Assembly (NCBI GenBank): GCA_030159075.1
Contig: BROG01000369.1
Span: 299,001-363,000, forward strand
DNA: 64,000 nucleotides
From: Atrina japonica
Taxonomy: Eukaryota; Mollusca; Bivalvia; Pterioida; Pinnidae
Direction of reading: 5' to 3'
Shown: positions 1 to 12,300 of the stretch, piece after piece
Numbering within the stretch: the stretch's first letter is position 1
Layout of the letters: every line of letters begins with the position of its first letter
The notes under the pieces: model-generated
What the model was told of the DNA's origin: nothing
Seen by the model: the letters and a program-made list of their open reading frames with translations, nothing else
The model's database searches: none
Translations under genes and position numbers: made by a program

Positions 1-174
1 CTCATTACAAATTTAAGTCTTGAAAGGAATTTAAGCTCTTGTCCACATAACTGAAATCAAGACTTATTACTGAAATACAATCTGTAGCTGATGTAGAACT
101 GACACATGTTCATAAAATAGGTACAAATTTGACGCACAAAATATATAGGGATATGAGATCATGTTTGCATGTTG

Positions 175-260
175 TACAAGTACATGTATGTAGTAAAAGT
201 AGAAAAATCAAAATAATTCTTTTTGATGAACACAGCAAATGCCTCTTTAAATTTTTTGGA
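175..260 (+). mobile_element. Family G end fragment
   Basis: GTAGTAAAAGTAGAAAAATC and ACACAGCAAATGCCTCTTTA match the right end of the 400-bp fold-back family. Confidence 0.6.
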
Positions 261-1289
261 TATAACAAAAAATTAATATTTGATGGAAACTAAAAACTAA
301 AATTTTTCAAAAAGATTTGCAGATATACAGCTGACAGATCAAATATAAAATTCCTTAATCTTTCATTCTAGGTTCACAAAAGAAATGTAGAAAGAAAATT
401 AGGAATATGACAATTTTGGATAATTATTAAACCAAGATGGTTTTTAATTTTGACAGGTACTGTACACTTGTTGCCTACCGTTTATATATGTCCCATGCTT
501 ACACAAGCTAATACTTAACTCACCTTTGTATTATAACAATTGTCTATCATTGCGGCAATCTGATAAACCCCCGCTTATCGCAGTTCATCAGAATTTTCCA
601 TATAATTTCTATAAACATGTAGGCAACGACTTCTACACGATATGTGCAGTTCATAACCAATCAAAAACAGTACGAGGCCCACTCCGACAACTTCTAACAA
701 TTAACAAACAATGCAAAAGCTACATCACAAAGATTGGAGATATGCTAGATAAAACAACGATAAAAAGCGTTTTCAACTACTTTTAATTTATGTGCAGTCT
801 TACTCTTTAAATTCTGTTTTGAAATGTATTACAGTGAAATATGCGAGTTTGACAATAAATATAATCGAGGTGGCACACCTTACTGTGACCTCGGAATCAT
901 GTAATAAGGAAAATTGAAATAAATACATTCATCAAATGTCAGCGTTTTTTTAGACAGATCACTCACTTCTATACAATTTGAATTATTTAAAATGTAGGTA
1001 CTTTTTCATCTCAATTATACTTTTCACGTATGAGATACCCTAAATTGTTTTATCTGGAAAAGAATGTGTGCATGTACAAATGTAAATATGTAGAAAAGAA
1101 CATATAGATAATAATCCCACTGTCACAATTAACAACTATCACTTATTTGTGTAACAGTGGTAAATTGTAACATGAAATGGTACGTGAACGTTGGTTTCAC
1201 ACACCATAAATACGTGATATAGAGATGGTAAAAAAAGACTCTACCTTTCACTAGCATATAGCATGTGTGAAATAATCTCCTTCCTGATG

Positions 1290-1460
1290 AGAGTGTGTGT
1301 GTATGTGTGTGTGTGTCTGTGTGTCTGAGTATGTGAGTGAGTGTGATGTGTGTTTGTGTGTGAGTGTGGTGTTTGTGTGTGTGAGTGTGTATTTGTGTGT
1401 GAGTAAATATGTCTAAGTACATGTATGTGTGAGTGTGTAAGTGTGTGCATATCTGAGCAT
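1290..1460. repeat. Imperfect GT-rich microsatellite
   Basis: GTGTGTGAGTGTG-type text; a purer (GT)n lies at 1729-1766. Confidence 0.9.
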
Positions 1461-1727
1461 ACATGTGTTTCCAACTGTATTAAGTTATACATGTTCGAGG
1501 CAGTGTGAGACAAAGGAATGATGAATAATCAAGTTTCAACTGGCCTACATGAAAAAAAATATATCCTTGTATCTGTATGCATGTGTGTATGCTTATGTGT
1601 GCACATCTGTACATGGACATTTTTTTATTATAAAAAAAATAAAAGTTTAAATTGGAGTGCATGAATCTTCAAAATATTTCCTTATCTGGTTGGCAACATG
1701 TTTGTGTGTATATATGTAAATACATGT

Positions 1728-1769
<42 letters not shown>

Positions 1770-2465
1770 GTGCACACATGTATGTATGTAATAAAGAGAT
1801 ACGTTAAGTTTTATTTAGACCTTACTGATGTGAAATTACAAATTTATAATAAAATTACAAATCTATGACAAATTAACTCAATCAATTTAACATGTTTTAG
1901 TACTGAAAGAAAAAATAAAACCTATATACAATGATATATAAAGAAAATTTAAAATAAAAAAAAGAAAAAATGTCCAAATTAAACAGTTCTAAAAATATCT
2001 CAGTTTTATAAAATAATATTCTTAAAAAGAGGGAAATTTTACATGTCTGATTAAAGCAGTTTAAAGGGCAAAAGAGACTATGATTCCTCATATTCAAGCA
2101 CCACTGTGACCTTGACTTTAATTAGCGGCAAGCGGTGGCTAGTAAATTTATCCTGGACTGACAAGAGTTCTCTTTGTTGTACAAAGTTATACCTTCTTTG
2201 GCTATTTATACAAACTGTTAATATGACAGAACTTTTCATCATCTCTGCTTAGAAAACACCTGTGTTAGAATTTGCAAAATGTCTGACAATAAATCATGAA
2301 TATAACAAGTTTGTAAACGATTCACAAAAACTTCCTAAAATTCTGGAAAAAAAAAGTTTTCGAAATTGTAATTTAATTGTTAGTTTAAATAACTGTAGAA
2401 CCCTACATCGGGATTATAAAGAAGTTTCTTTGAATTTATACAATACCGACAACAAGGCCAATAGG

Positions 2466-3005
2466 GGTTAGAAATTAAAAAAAATGTTCAAACATAAATT
2501 ATACATTTGGTTGTTGCAGTTTACGATGTTATGCAACACAATGCAATTTCTTAAACTTGTGTGCAGAGTTCTTTTTGGGTCATACTGCAGGAAGCCTTGT
2601 TGAGTCAGAAGAAAAAAGACTTATTTTCACACAAATTATACATTTGGTCGTCACAGTTTATGGTGTGCAATGCAACACATTTCGTAAACTTTTGTGCGGA
2701 GTTATTTTTTGGGGTCATACATCATGAGGCCAAGTGGAGTCAGAAATAAAAAAAACTTGCTTTTACACAAATTACATATTTTGTTATTGCACTTTTCGGT
2801 GGTGAGTGCAACTGAATGATTTTCTTACATTTATGCAAGGAGTTCTTTTTGTGTCATATTCCTAAGGCCATGATGGGTCAGAAATAAAAAAAAATTTTAA
2901 ACACAAATTACACCACATTTTGTAGTTGCCGTTTTTCCATGTTGTACACTGCTATATGTTTCTTAAACTTACGTGCAGAAACCTTTCTGGGTCATTCACC
3001 TGAAT
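2466..3005. repeat. Tandem array, about 136 bp x 4
   Basis: Units start near 2468, 2605, 2740 and 2879 with CAGAAATAAAAAAAA-like text, followed by CACAAATTAYAYATTTGGTT-like text, and CTTAAACTTGTGTGCAGAG. Unit identity is moderate, so the array is old. Confidence 0.8.
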
Positions 3006-3313
3006 GCGCAAACATAATGATGAACTACACAAATGCCGATTTTCATTATGCAATCATTTTATCAAATAATAGCGCCGTGCACAACACATATGCTACGAGA
3101 CAAGCGTATTTGTCGATCATATATAAATAGCCTCCATTGCTATCCTGCATGGAGGTCAATAACAGCTTGCATTGTTCTTTTGAGCAAATTTGCACAACAG
3201 CTATATACTATATACTTTACGTCAAATAAGAATGGAGTAATGCTGGTCAATTGTGCAATATTATACCAAATTTTAGTATATCGCACAAAAATTCACAAAA
3301 TTTAACTTGAATC

Positions 3314-3402
3314 TTAACTAAATCACCCCTTACAACACAGTTGGACCGGTCTATGTCACTGATTTACGAAGAGTCCATTGTTTTTCAGGGGCTGATGAGT
3401 AA
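3314..3402 (+). mobile_element. 90-bp fold-back element (family A)
   Basis: Diverged copy of family A, whose consensus begins TTAACTCATTCACCCCTAAA and ends TTTCAGGGGTTGATGAGTTA, so the ends are inverted repeats. The core GATTTACAGAAGAGTCCATT is recognisable. Confidence 0.75.
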
Positions 3403-3474
3403 ATCGTCACGGGGTATCATTAATTTAAATGTAATTAAAATGTTTGTGGATTGAATCATTAAAAGATACATTTG

Positions 3475-3752
3475 TACAGTAGAAGCGGTCTTCAGAGACA
3501 ACGTCATCTGCCACTGAAATGTTGTCTCTTAACTCATATACCCCTAAAGACACATTTGGACTGATCTACATCATTTCTTTTAAGTAGAGTCAATTGCTAT
3601 GCAGAGGGAGATGAGGTCAGATAGTTTGTCTCTCGGCATGGTTTCATACAAACGATTTTTTTTAACTGGGTGGTTTCTTTTATGTGGTCTCGTAAGGCAG
3701 GTGGTCTTTCATGACAGTGTTCTCTCAAGACAGTCTGGTTTCAATGTACTGC
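3475..3752 (+). mobile_element. TACAGT-ended mariner-like MITE (family C) carrying a nested family A copy
   Basis: The left end TACAGTAGAAGCGGTCTTC and the right part GGTGGTCTTTCATGACAGTG to CAATGTACTG match other family C copies. A diverged family A copy (3529-3617) interrupts it after GAAATGTTGTCTC. Confidence 0.7.
3529..3617 (+). mobile_element. 90-bp fold-back element (family A), nested
   Basis: Starts TTAACTCATATACCCCTAAA and ends near GCAGAGGGAGATGAGGT; the right end is worn. Confidence 0.65.
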
Positions 3753-4339
3753 AGACAAATACAGATATGTCATATTCTCACCTCACAGGGTTGGGTGGGA
3801 AAAAGGATGCTAATACTCTAAGATGACTCAGGTAATCTAACAATATTAACTGTTCAACCCTACAAACCATGATAGACTGTTCTAAACAATAGGATAGAGC
3901 ATACCATTCAGATTACATAGGGATGACAGGGTTAAAAGAAACAAAGCAACCTAACACAAACCCTGGAAGATGAAGTTATCTTCAAGTCCATGTCTATTTT
4001 TAGAGGCTATTACATGATTTCGGCCATGTAGAACATGGTTTTGTGAGATTTGTTTAGATCATTCAACATCTGTTATCGGACACTTTTCTCAAACAGAAGG
4101 AAAAAAAATATTATCAAGGTACATACATGTACTAAAGATGATATCACACCAAAGCCTGTTTTATTTTAATATCAAATGAGCATCCAGGCGCCTTATAGTG
4201 TTGTTGCAAATATGTATTTCCAACTTACGTATAATCACTCTAATAATGATCTGTGTACATCAGGGCTGTTTATTCATTACTCTTTACCCCATCCACTTTT
4301 AATCATTATACTAAAAAATTATTATCAGCTTTAACAGAA

Positions 4340-4430
4340 TTAACCCATTCACCCCTAAAGACACATTTGCACTGGTCTAAGTCATTGATTTACAGAAGAG
4401 TCCATTGTTTTTCAGGGGTTGATGAGTTAA
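4340..4430 (+). mobile_element. 90-bp fold-back element (family A)
   Basis: Starts TTAACCCATTCACCCCTAAA and ends TTCAGGGGTTGATGAGTTAA; a well-kept copy. Confidence 0.85.
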
Positions 4431-5127
4431 TATATATTTTATTATTTACATTATTTATTATTCAACCTACACTGTGCCGATTCTCCTCAACCAAAGGAGG
4501 GATCTCCAGTGAAGTAAAGTAATTAGCATATCCTAGTTAACACCACCAATCACAAGTGTGCCTGTCCGTTATTTACATATGTCAATTATTTCATACTGAA
4601 CATATGTCTATGACCTGAACATTGACCCCCCAAAAAAACATCTAAATATCAACATTTTTCTGTGTCAAGTTTAATTGCTATAACATTACTGATAACTTGA
4701 CAGCCATCTGTCTAATACTAAAATTCTGCCAACTTTTGAATTTGGCTAAAAAAAAATTGAAAAAAAAAAAATTAATATTTAATATAACCCAGAGCAATGC
4801 ATAAATGTTGTCAAATTCTATTACAAGTGAAATTAAATAAATTACGCGCTAATTAAAATGAGGTATATAATTTTTGTCCGTGAGTCACACCTGCTTGAAA
4901 GTCCAAAGAGTAACTAATGGCCTGTGTACAATGTTTCCGTTTAACACTAAGTAAAACATATGTCCGTAACGACAAGACAAAAAAGCATTATTAGTTTGTC
5001 CGTGCCGGTGGTAAATCTCTTTTTAATTACAATGTTTCCGAGACGATACATTCATCATTACTGTAACATACATTGTAACTTCACAGCGATATTGTACAAC
5101 GTTATTACACACCTGTTACGATTCAGT

Positions 5128-5265
5128 TAGTATAATTTTTCCGGGCACTTGTCATTGTCAGGTAAAACTATCTGGACAGATTCTAGCACGTTTTTGTTGC
5201 CATTGGCAAACATTTTTATTGTTTCTTCGGTATTTCTACCTCTAGGACCTACAGGATCAGACATA
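5128..5265 (-). other. Unassigned 45-codon frame with a splice-like acceptor
   Basis: From ATG at 5265 the frame reads MSDPVGPRGRNTEETI, then MFANGNKNVLESVQIV, and ends with CPEKLY and a stop. A possible acceptor (TCTGATCCTGTAG) lies inside it. Composition looks coding and the surroundings have more CpG than average. It does not fit ANKS1: joined to the last PTB exon in phase 0 it would meet a stop after about ten codons. I do not recognise the product. Confidence 0.2.
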
Positions 5266-5306
5266 AAACTTTTAATGTCAAAAATATTTGGTATATTACA
5301 ATATCA

Positions 5307-5540
5307 TTAACTTATCAACCCCTGTGGTCACTTTTAGAATCACCCAAATCAATATATATAGTATGGTCTACTGTCATAAATTGGGAGTGTCCACTGTCAT
5401 ACATGTAAATCAGGAGTAAAAAAGTTCATATTGCATGTAAAATTATGATAAAATTTTGAATCAAAATCATACACCACTGAATTCTGGCAGTAGACTTAAC
5501 CATTCTTTGAAATGGAAAAGTCCAAATATGGATGAGTTAA
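5307..5540 (-). mobile_element. 220-bp fold-back element (family B)
   Basis: Starts TTAACTTATCAACCCCTGTG and ends ATATGGATGAGTTAA. Internal landmarks are ATGGTCTACTGTCATAAATT and CTTAACCATTCTTTGAAATG. The ends match those of family A. Confidence 0.8.
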
Positions 5541-6053
5541 TATGCATAATGATATGGAAAATGTTAATAAAGGTAAAGTGGCAGAATATTTTATGGGATA
5601 CCACTAAAATGGAGGACCACTTTCTCTGAGGGACCACTGTTTATAGAAAATATTACACAGATGAAAAAAACAATAAAGACACCTGTCTGAATTGATCACC
5701 TGCATTGTTGGGTAACTTTAACCTTTGTCATGTTTGTAGATCATCTTTGAACACACATTCAACAGACATACACACACACATACACACACACACACATACA
5801 CACACACCTACAAACTTTTGTGTTGCTTGTATAATTTGCAATATCAAACAAGTTTTCAGTAACAAAGACTAAGAAATTTTTCTTTCCTAAATTTAGAAGT
5901 ACCTGATTTTTCTAAAACAATAAATAAAGAAAATTAATAGAGATCTTCAGGAAAAATTTGGAAATGATAATAAAATTGAGAAATTATGATGCATGTTTTT
6001 TTTTTTTTTTAACTAGAAACAGCCTTTTCAGAGTTATAAATTCCAATCTAAAA

Positions 6054-6228
6054 GTGAAACCTGTCTATAAAGGCCACTCAATGGAACAGGCAAAAGTAGC
6101 TGTTATAGACAGGTGGTCCTTATAAAGGTGTATTCATTGTAAAAAAGGTAACAAAAGTTATGTTTGAATGGCCTTTATTGGCAGGTGCCCTTTATACAGA
6201 GGTGGCCTTTAATACAAGTTTGATTGTA
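6054..6228 (+). mobile_element. Mariner-like MITE (family C), diverged
   Basis: GTGAAACCTGTCTATAAAGG at the left and ACAAGTTTGATTGTAG at the right follow the family C pattern (TACAGTRGAACCTGTCTTA and its inverse). The interior repeats ATAGACAGGTGGTCCTTATA-type blocks. Confidence 0.65.
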
Positions 6229-6349
6229 GTGAGTTTCTTTCATTGGGGGGGGGGGGAGGGGATATGGTTACAAAGTTAAGTGTCTTGCAAAAGAACAGCA
6301 AATATCCAAAGTTAAATGGCAAAGTTTTCCATCTAAAGAGCTTAAGTAA

Positions 6350-6425
6350 GATACTGACCAGAGGTAACAGACATGGTCTAATGCCTGTCTCTCTGACCAC
6401 TCGGCCATGGTGACCCTAACATACA
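6350..6425 (-). mobile_element. SINE head fragment
   Basis: On the minus strand: GTCACCATGGCCGAGTGGTC then GACCATGTCTGTTACC. This is the tRNA-like head of the second SINE family without a body, followed by a (CATA)n tract. Confidence 0.55.
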
Positions 6426-6544
6426 TACATACATACATAAAGAATTATTTCAATATAATCATATAATCACAATTCAAGTACATGTACTTGAAATTGAAAT
6501 TTGAAGGGATTGACACAAAAATAAACAATTTAGTTTCGACTAGA

Positions 6545-6681
6545 ACCCCCCCCCCACCCACCCACACACACACACACATATATACAGTAGAACCCACTGA
6601 TACTGATCCCTTTAAATTGAAATCCCATTTTATTTGAAATGAGTGATTCCCCATCCAAATTTCTTTATTATAATCTATATC

Positions 6682-6762
<81 letters not shown>
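6545..6762. repeat. (CA)n and (CA)n(TA)n microsatellites
   Basis: CA runs at 6563-6579 and 6684-6715, followed by TA to 6761. Confidence 0.92.
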
Positions 6763-6764
<2 letters not shown>

Positions 6765-7601
6765 GTAAACAAAAATGAAAAAAGTAACAAAAAATAAATG
6801 AATGGAAAAAAAAAAGAAAATAAATGTTGGAAAGTATTATTACCCAGCAGTTGTACATTTATACAGTAAGTATGCCACTATGGTCATGCCATGGACAGTC
6901 TGTTAACAAAAATACTTAAAAGAACTATGAACAATAATGAATCAAATTTGAACCAGTGGACCAATCTTCCCTCACATTCAATCTTGTTATGATCTTGTAA
7001 ATAATCTAGATTTTAAACATTCCACACAAACACTTTGTTCTAATTTCTACTGAATGTAAATTAATTTTCCGATTTGTTTCTTTGTTCTGTGTATACCCAC
7101 AAGACTCCTTAGTATGCAACTGTTCAGATAATACCTTAATCAAATGGTCGTCAATTGTGGCCCAAATTGCTTTGCACCCATAATGCATTTGCACTATCAA
7201 TGCAAGTTGATAATTTTCCACACGATGTGATCAAAGCGAATGAGTGGAAACACTCCCTGGTGTACTGAATCAAAGCCGAGAGATTCTTACGACAGCGAAA
7301 AGCCAGGCTTACAGTCTTTATAGAAGGCAGACATAAACATGATCATAAAAAATGAAAATGAATAAACATGTGTATGCTGATGAACTGGCTAACTGACCAA
7401 TCATAATGCAATCGTTCTTTCTCCGAGCTTGTAACACAACATCAAAGACTCCATTCAATAACATATATGTATGAGGCACTCCATGGTCTGTCCCGAAACA
7501 CTAAGTGCTTCCCATTTCCTTACACGAGCCAAAGTCCCAGAATTAAAGATTTTTTAAAAATGTCATGCTGGGTACATTTCTATAGATGTTCGTGCTGTAT
7601 T

Positions 7602-7710
7602 ATTCAGTTGAAATCATGAATATTGTTGTTGAAAAACGTGAGGAATTTTGGAAGTTTTTCACAGAACTGTGCAGAGCAGTGGGAAGTTATTGATGATCGA
7701 GAACAATAAT
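7602..7710 (+). other. Unassigned short frame after an acceptor-like site
   Basis: After TGTATTATTCAG the frame reads EIMNIVVEKREEFWKFFT then ELCRAVGSY and a stop. It looks like the end of a coding exon, but no partner exon was found. Confidence 0.15.
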
Positions 7711-8039
7711 GGCGATCAAAGGGATACGAGTAATGGTGGATGAAACAGGTGTATTCCGTCCACTCCATTAATTGATTCTGAGTTTTAAAACATTCACTGT
7801 ACTTAAATAACACCGACTTCTTGTTGGTGTGATAAACGGGACAAAAGTTGGGGACCAACATTTAATTAAGATCTTATTACTGTGATATAAAATTAGTGGG
7901 ACATAATATTTAAGAAAATGTATAAATAAGTAAATCATTCACTGAATAAATACCAAAAATGAGAGAGAAAAAAACATCCAATTTCAAAATAAGTCAATCT
8001 GCAAACTTAAAAGTGTTTTGTTCAAACTGTTGAGTAGAA

Positions 8040-8450
8040 CTATCTAAAATTCTTGTTAAAAATTAATGGGGAATTAGCTATACTTTTTTCAAAAACTTTT
8101 TTCCATTTTTACTACTTAGATTGGTATACAATAACAAATAAGAGATATACTCAGGCAATAAAATTCTTTAATTCCTATAAATTTTGTGAAACTTGTTTGA
8201 GAACCACCAGGTTTGGCACTTCTTCACTTGCAATTGATTAAATCAACCTTAGTATTGGTATATGAGTACCACACTGGACTTGACCTTATTTTCACAATAT
8301 GTATAAGAATATAATATTTGTATGCCTATGTATACACATGGAACTCTGATTTGTTATTGTACACCAAGTACAAGTAGTTCAAGTAGAAAAAAAAATTGAA
8401 CTAATTTTTGGGCTAAACTCAGCTAATGCTCCTTGAATAAGTAAATTTTT
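8040..8450 (+). mobile_element. 400-bp fold-back element (family G)
   Basis: Outer arms GGGGAATTAGCTATACTTTT and CTCAGCTAATGCTCCTTGAA are inverted. Inner arms ATAACAAATAAGAGATATAC and ATTTGTTATTGTAC, and TTTGTGAAACTTG and TATTTTCACAATATG, also pair. TTGAGAACCACCAGGTTTGG marks the centre. Confidence 0.75.
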
Positions 8451-8612
8451 AGAAAAAAAAAATGTTAATAAAATTCAATGACCCAAATTCAATATATATC
8501 ATAAAATCCATATTCTGATTTTACTTAATTAATACTAACATCTGGGTTTCCTAGGAGATGTGACAGCTTCCAAATTACTCACAAAAATTAAAATTTGGTT
8601 CAATCTATATAT

Positions 8613-8701
8613 GAACTCATTCATCCCTACAGGCAAATTTGAACTGGCCTAAATAATTGACTTACAGAAGAGTCCATTGTTTTTCAGGGGTTGATGAGTT
8701 A
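8613..8701 (+). mobile_element. 90-bp fold-back element (family A)
   Basis: Starts GAACTCATTCATCCC and ends TTCAGGGGTTGATGAGTTA. Confidence 0.82.
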
Positions 8702-8744
8702 GATGAAATACATGTACAAGCTGTCTATGGTTTGCACTTGCAAT

Positions 8745-8975
8745 TTGAATGGTGTTTTACACCACACTGAACAATTTTTTAGTTATATGGTGGCGGCCAT
8801 TTTTTAACGATGAAGGAGAGCGAACGCTAATACAATGTACTGAGGAAGGGACCACCATCTTTCTGCAAGTTAACTGGTAAACATTCTCACAAAATCAGGT
8901 ATGGTTCTAGCGGGACTTAAACCTGTACTGACTAGAGGTGAGTGCTTCATCGTTTAAAGCTCTTTCCTAATTTTA
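8745..8975 (-). mobile_element. Second tRNA-SINE family, minus-strand copy
   Basis: On the minus strand this reads CTTTAAACGATGAAGCAC, then TTTTGTGAGAATGTTTACC, GATGGTGGTCCCTTCC, and the tail ATAACTAAAAAATTGTTC followed by GTGTGGTGTAAAACACC. Confidence 0.75.
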
Positions 8976-9859
8976 ACCAGATATGGTATGCTGTTTTATA
9001 TAAATGAGATCTCAAATAAATTCAACAATGGCCAAAAATATGCAATACTTGTCAGAGTTATGGGACTTAAAATCTTCAAAAATGACTTGGCTGTAGATGG
9101 GAAACTTTTGTCCAACAAATCTTGTTCTCTTACCTAATGTACAATGTACACATTAAGAAAACAACAGCACTTAAAGGGAAAGAGTATTAGAAAGAACATA
9201 ACGTGAATCAACTCTTGACCCTAAACTAAGTACGCGTGACCTGTGACAATTCTAATAAAATTCAAAAACCTACATCATTAAATATGAGATGGAAAAAAGA
9301 CATAACAACAAAACAAATCTTGTGTGTACGGAAATGAACGTAGATGAAATTGACAATTCTTTCCTGATAATGTTATATTTCTCATAATCCAATCACCTGT
9401 ACAAATTACAAACAAATAAAGAGAAATTTGTATGTATTATTTATACACAATTAAGTACGGTTTTCTGATAAAATTTCATCAAATTTTTTCTATACATTTG
9501 GAGAGTAATGTTAGCACAAGAAAAGCCTCCTTTCAACTATTGAATTTCAAAGCAATAAAGGAAAATTTCAAATTTTACTTAAAAGAAAGATATAATCAAC
9601 AAATCAGAGATGTGTGTCCCCGATTTATTACCGGGTGTCGTTCACATGAACTGGTTACACAATGATTAAAATGCTTACAGCTAGCCTGATATTTTTGAAA
9701 GGTACATAGGTATTATTGTTTTAGTTTTTGTCTATATAGCAGAACTCTTACAGATCTAGAGATATCGTGGTTTGTATTTTCTTAAAAAAAATATTTTGTT
9801 AGTTTTATAAATCACAATAAAATCATACAACTACAGGCAAGTAATACCTGTTGTACTAG

Positions 9860-10119
9860 AGTTGAAATGCTTAAATATTGATCATGTAATAAATTTTCTT
9901 TAGCCAAAATACTGAAAACTTTCTGTTAAATGGTTGCATTCTGTTTTTACTTTTTAGTGAAGAAGAATGCTGAGAGCCTTGCAATGGGTAGTTGAAATGC
10001 TTAAATATTGATCATGTAATAAATTTTCTTTAGCCAAAATACTGAAAACTTTCTGTTAAATGGTTGCATTCTGTTTTTACTTTTTAGTGAAGAAGAATGC
10101 TGAGAGCCTTGCAATGGGT
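9860..10119. repeat. Perfect tandem duplication, 130 bp x 2
   Basis: The segment beginning AGTTGAAATGCTTAAATATT and ending GCCTTGCAATGGGT occurs twice in direct succession (9860-9989, 9990-10119) with no difference I can see. Confidence 0.92.
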
Positions 10120-10180
10120 CTTGTTGATAATTCCTCATTCCTCAGAAATCTATAATTGCTCACATGCGGTCATCTTGTCA

Positions 10181-10266
10181 TTAACCCATCTACCCCTGAA
10201 AATAATGGACTCTACAGAAAATGGTACAGACCAGTTCAAATGCATCTTTAGGGGTGTATGAGTTAA
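10181..10266 (-). mobile_element. 90-bp fold-back element (family A), inverted
   Basis: Reverse orientation: TTAACCCATCTACCCCTGAA, ATGGACTCTACAGAAAATGG, then CTTTAGGGGTGTATGAGTTA. Confidence 0.82.
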
Positions 10267-10417
10267 GTCTGAATTTAATGTGGAAAGTAAAAATATTTTA
10301 CTACAAAAAGGGTAAAAATATTAATTTACAATTTATACATTGTTATATGTGTTAATATATATCAGTTCAATACCAAAAGCTAACTTAGAAATGGATCTGG
10401 AAATGGATCTCAAAATT

Positions 10418-10477
10418 GACAGGATGTCAGTTACCATGACAGGATGTCAGTTACCATGACAGGATGTCAGTTACCAG
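10418..10477. repeat. 20-bp unit x 3
   Basis: GACAGGATGTCAGTTACCAT is repeated three times head to tail, the last unit losing its final base. Confidence 0.9.
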
Positions 10478-10908
10478 TAGCGCAGAAGCTAAAGCATAGC
10501 AACACACTCTTTTACCATCAGTATATATATATAAAAGTATATACTTCTAAGCTGCTGAGAAACTGAATTTTATGAATATGGTAATAAGCATGTGAATTTC
10601 AAAGTTAAAAGCTGTATTGCTGTGCTGTTATTTTGCATGTGCCAAATATTAAAAAAACTGTTATCTTCTTGATTATATATCAGTATAGAAATTGCCTGAA
10701 CTAGAATAATAAAGTTGCCCCAGTAAAGCAAAAACTTACAACACTTTGACCCTGAAATTGAATTAAATATTATCATTATAACAGTAATTCTAATATGCAT
10801 AAAGAAAGATAACTCTTGCAATTCAAATTTGCACCTGAAAATTACCTTTGGTATAATAAAAATCACTCATACTGCACAGATGTGTTGTTGAAATATTTTC
10901 AGCTTTGA

Positions 10909-11187
10909 CTGTTTGTTTATTGTTGTTTATCGTCCCACTCAAGAACCTTTCACTCATATGGAGACGTCACCAAATGCAAATGAAAGGCTTCAAATTTTGG
11001 CCTATGCTCGGCACTTTTGGCCATTGAGCAGTGAGGGTTCTTTAACGTGCCAACACCTACTGCGACACAGGACCTTGAGTGTTACTGTCTCATCCAGAGG
11101 ACAGGAAACCAACCTGCCGTTGGCTGGACTCGATCTCACAACCTCACGATCAAGAGTCAAGCGCATTACCGACTGAGCCAGGCTGGC
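10909..11187 (-). mobile_element. Nin-like tRNA-SINE, copy 1, with 10-bp target duplication
   Basis: Read on the minus strand, the element starts with a tRNA-related head (GGCTCAGTCGGTAATGCGCT as A-box region, then a TTCG-like B box), followed by a central domain (CAGTAACACTCAAGGTCC, GTTGGCACGTTAAAGAACC, GAGCATAGGCCAAAATTTG) and a 3' tail ending in GGGACGATAAACAACA. Target-site duplication TCAGCTTTGA flanks it at 10899-10908 and 11188-11197. The central domain resembles the deeply conserved Nin/Meta-type SINE domain known from molluscs; that name is from memory. Confidence 0.85.
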
Positions 11188-12300
11188 TCAGCTTTGATTG
11201 TAAAAATACATTTTCATTTGAAAATCCTAACGTAATCAAAAATCACAAAGTTCGCCTCAAAACAAGATATGTTACATCTGCCAATTAACCTGACCTCACG
11301 TGGCTCAACAGTCATCTTGATCACAGCATTGAAAATGGGCAGTCTAAAACAAGGCCATTTTCGCAAAAAAATACACAAGACTTGTCCAAGATCTGAAGCA
11401 CAGCATGTGATAAGAATTATAAGGCATTTTATGGCAATGCCAGACAAACCAAGTTGATGTAATAGTAGTAGAATTTCATAACCAGAGGCTGACGTGGGCT
11501 GATAGTGCACTACCTGGCACTTGAAACATAAAGACATTTAATGGGGACCATTTGCACTGGTTTAGTGCATTAGTGTTGAATTTCCAAGCAAAAAGTCGTG
11601 GATTCGATTTCCAGTACTGAGTCATACTTCAAATGTTAAACAAAATGGTAGTGATGGTTCCTTTGCCAAGCACTCAGCTTAAGAAGTGAAATTTATGAGT
11701 CTTTCAGAAAAGATTTGAAACCTATGTCCCATATCAGGTTACTGTACTGGGGTTTATTCTATGGGTTGCATTTTATAGGCTTTTCTCTATCCAGACATGT
11801 TCACATTCTTTAAAATTTAATTAAGAATTAAGATAACTTTAGATCTGCAAGGCAGTCTGTTATAAAATAACGTATATTTATAATTTTACTGAAAACTTAT
11901 CCACAGATTTATCAACACCGTGATATACCACCATTAACACCCACCCACCACCCCCTGTACAGTAGGCGTGGCATATAAAAAAACCCTCACTGCATTGGCT
12001 TCAGTCCATAGCACAGGTAAAAGTTTGTGGCACTTCACCTGAAGCTGGCGGGTGACATCTCTATGTTGAAATAAAACAAACACATGGCTTGGCAATCAAA
12101 TATAAAAACACTTGTCATACATGTACCAAACTTTATAAAAGCTGGTTGTAAACATTTCTAGTCTGAACATACATCAAGATTTAAAAGATAATGGGCTATG
12201 TTCTGTATGAACCCCAGTAGAATTTGCACCTACATGTAGCAATTACAAAAACTGTAAAGGTGTAGAGAGTTTTTTGGTACATCTGTACTCAAATCTTCTG

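Noticed and set aside
6445..6858. 137-codon frame
   Set aside because: It crosses CA/TA microsatellites (YIYIYI, VCVCVC).
10913..11288. Several overlapping frames
   Set aside because: They lie within a tRNA-SINE and its flank.
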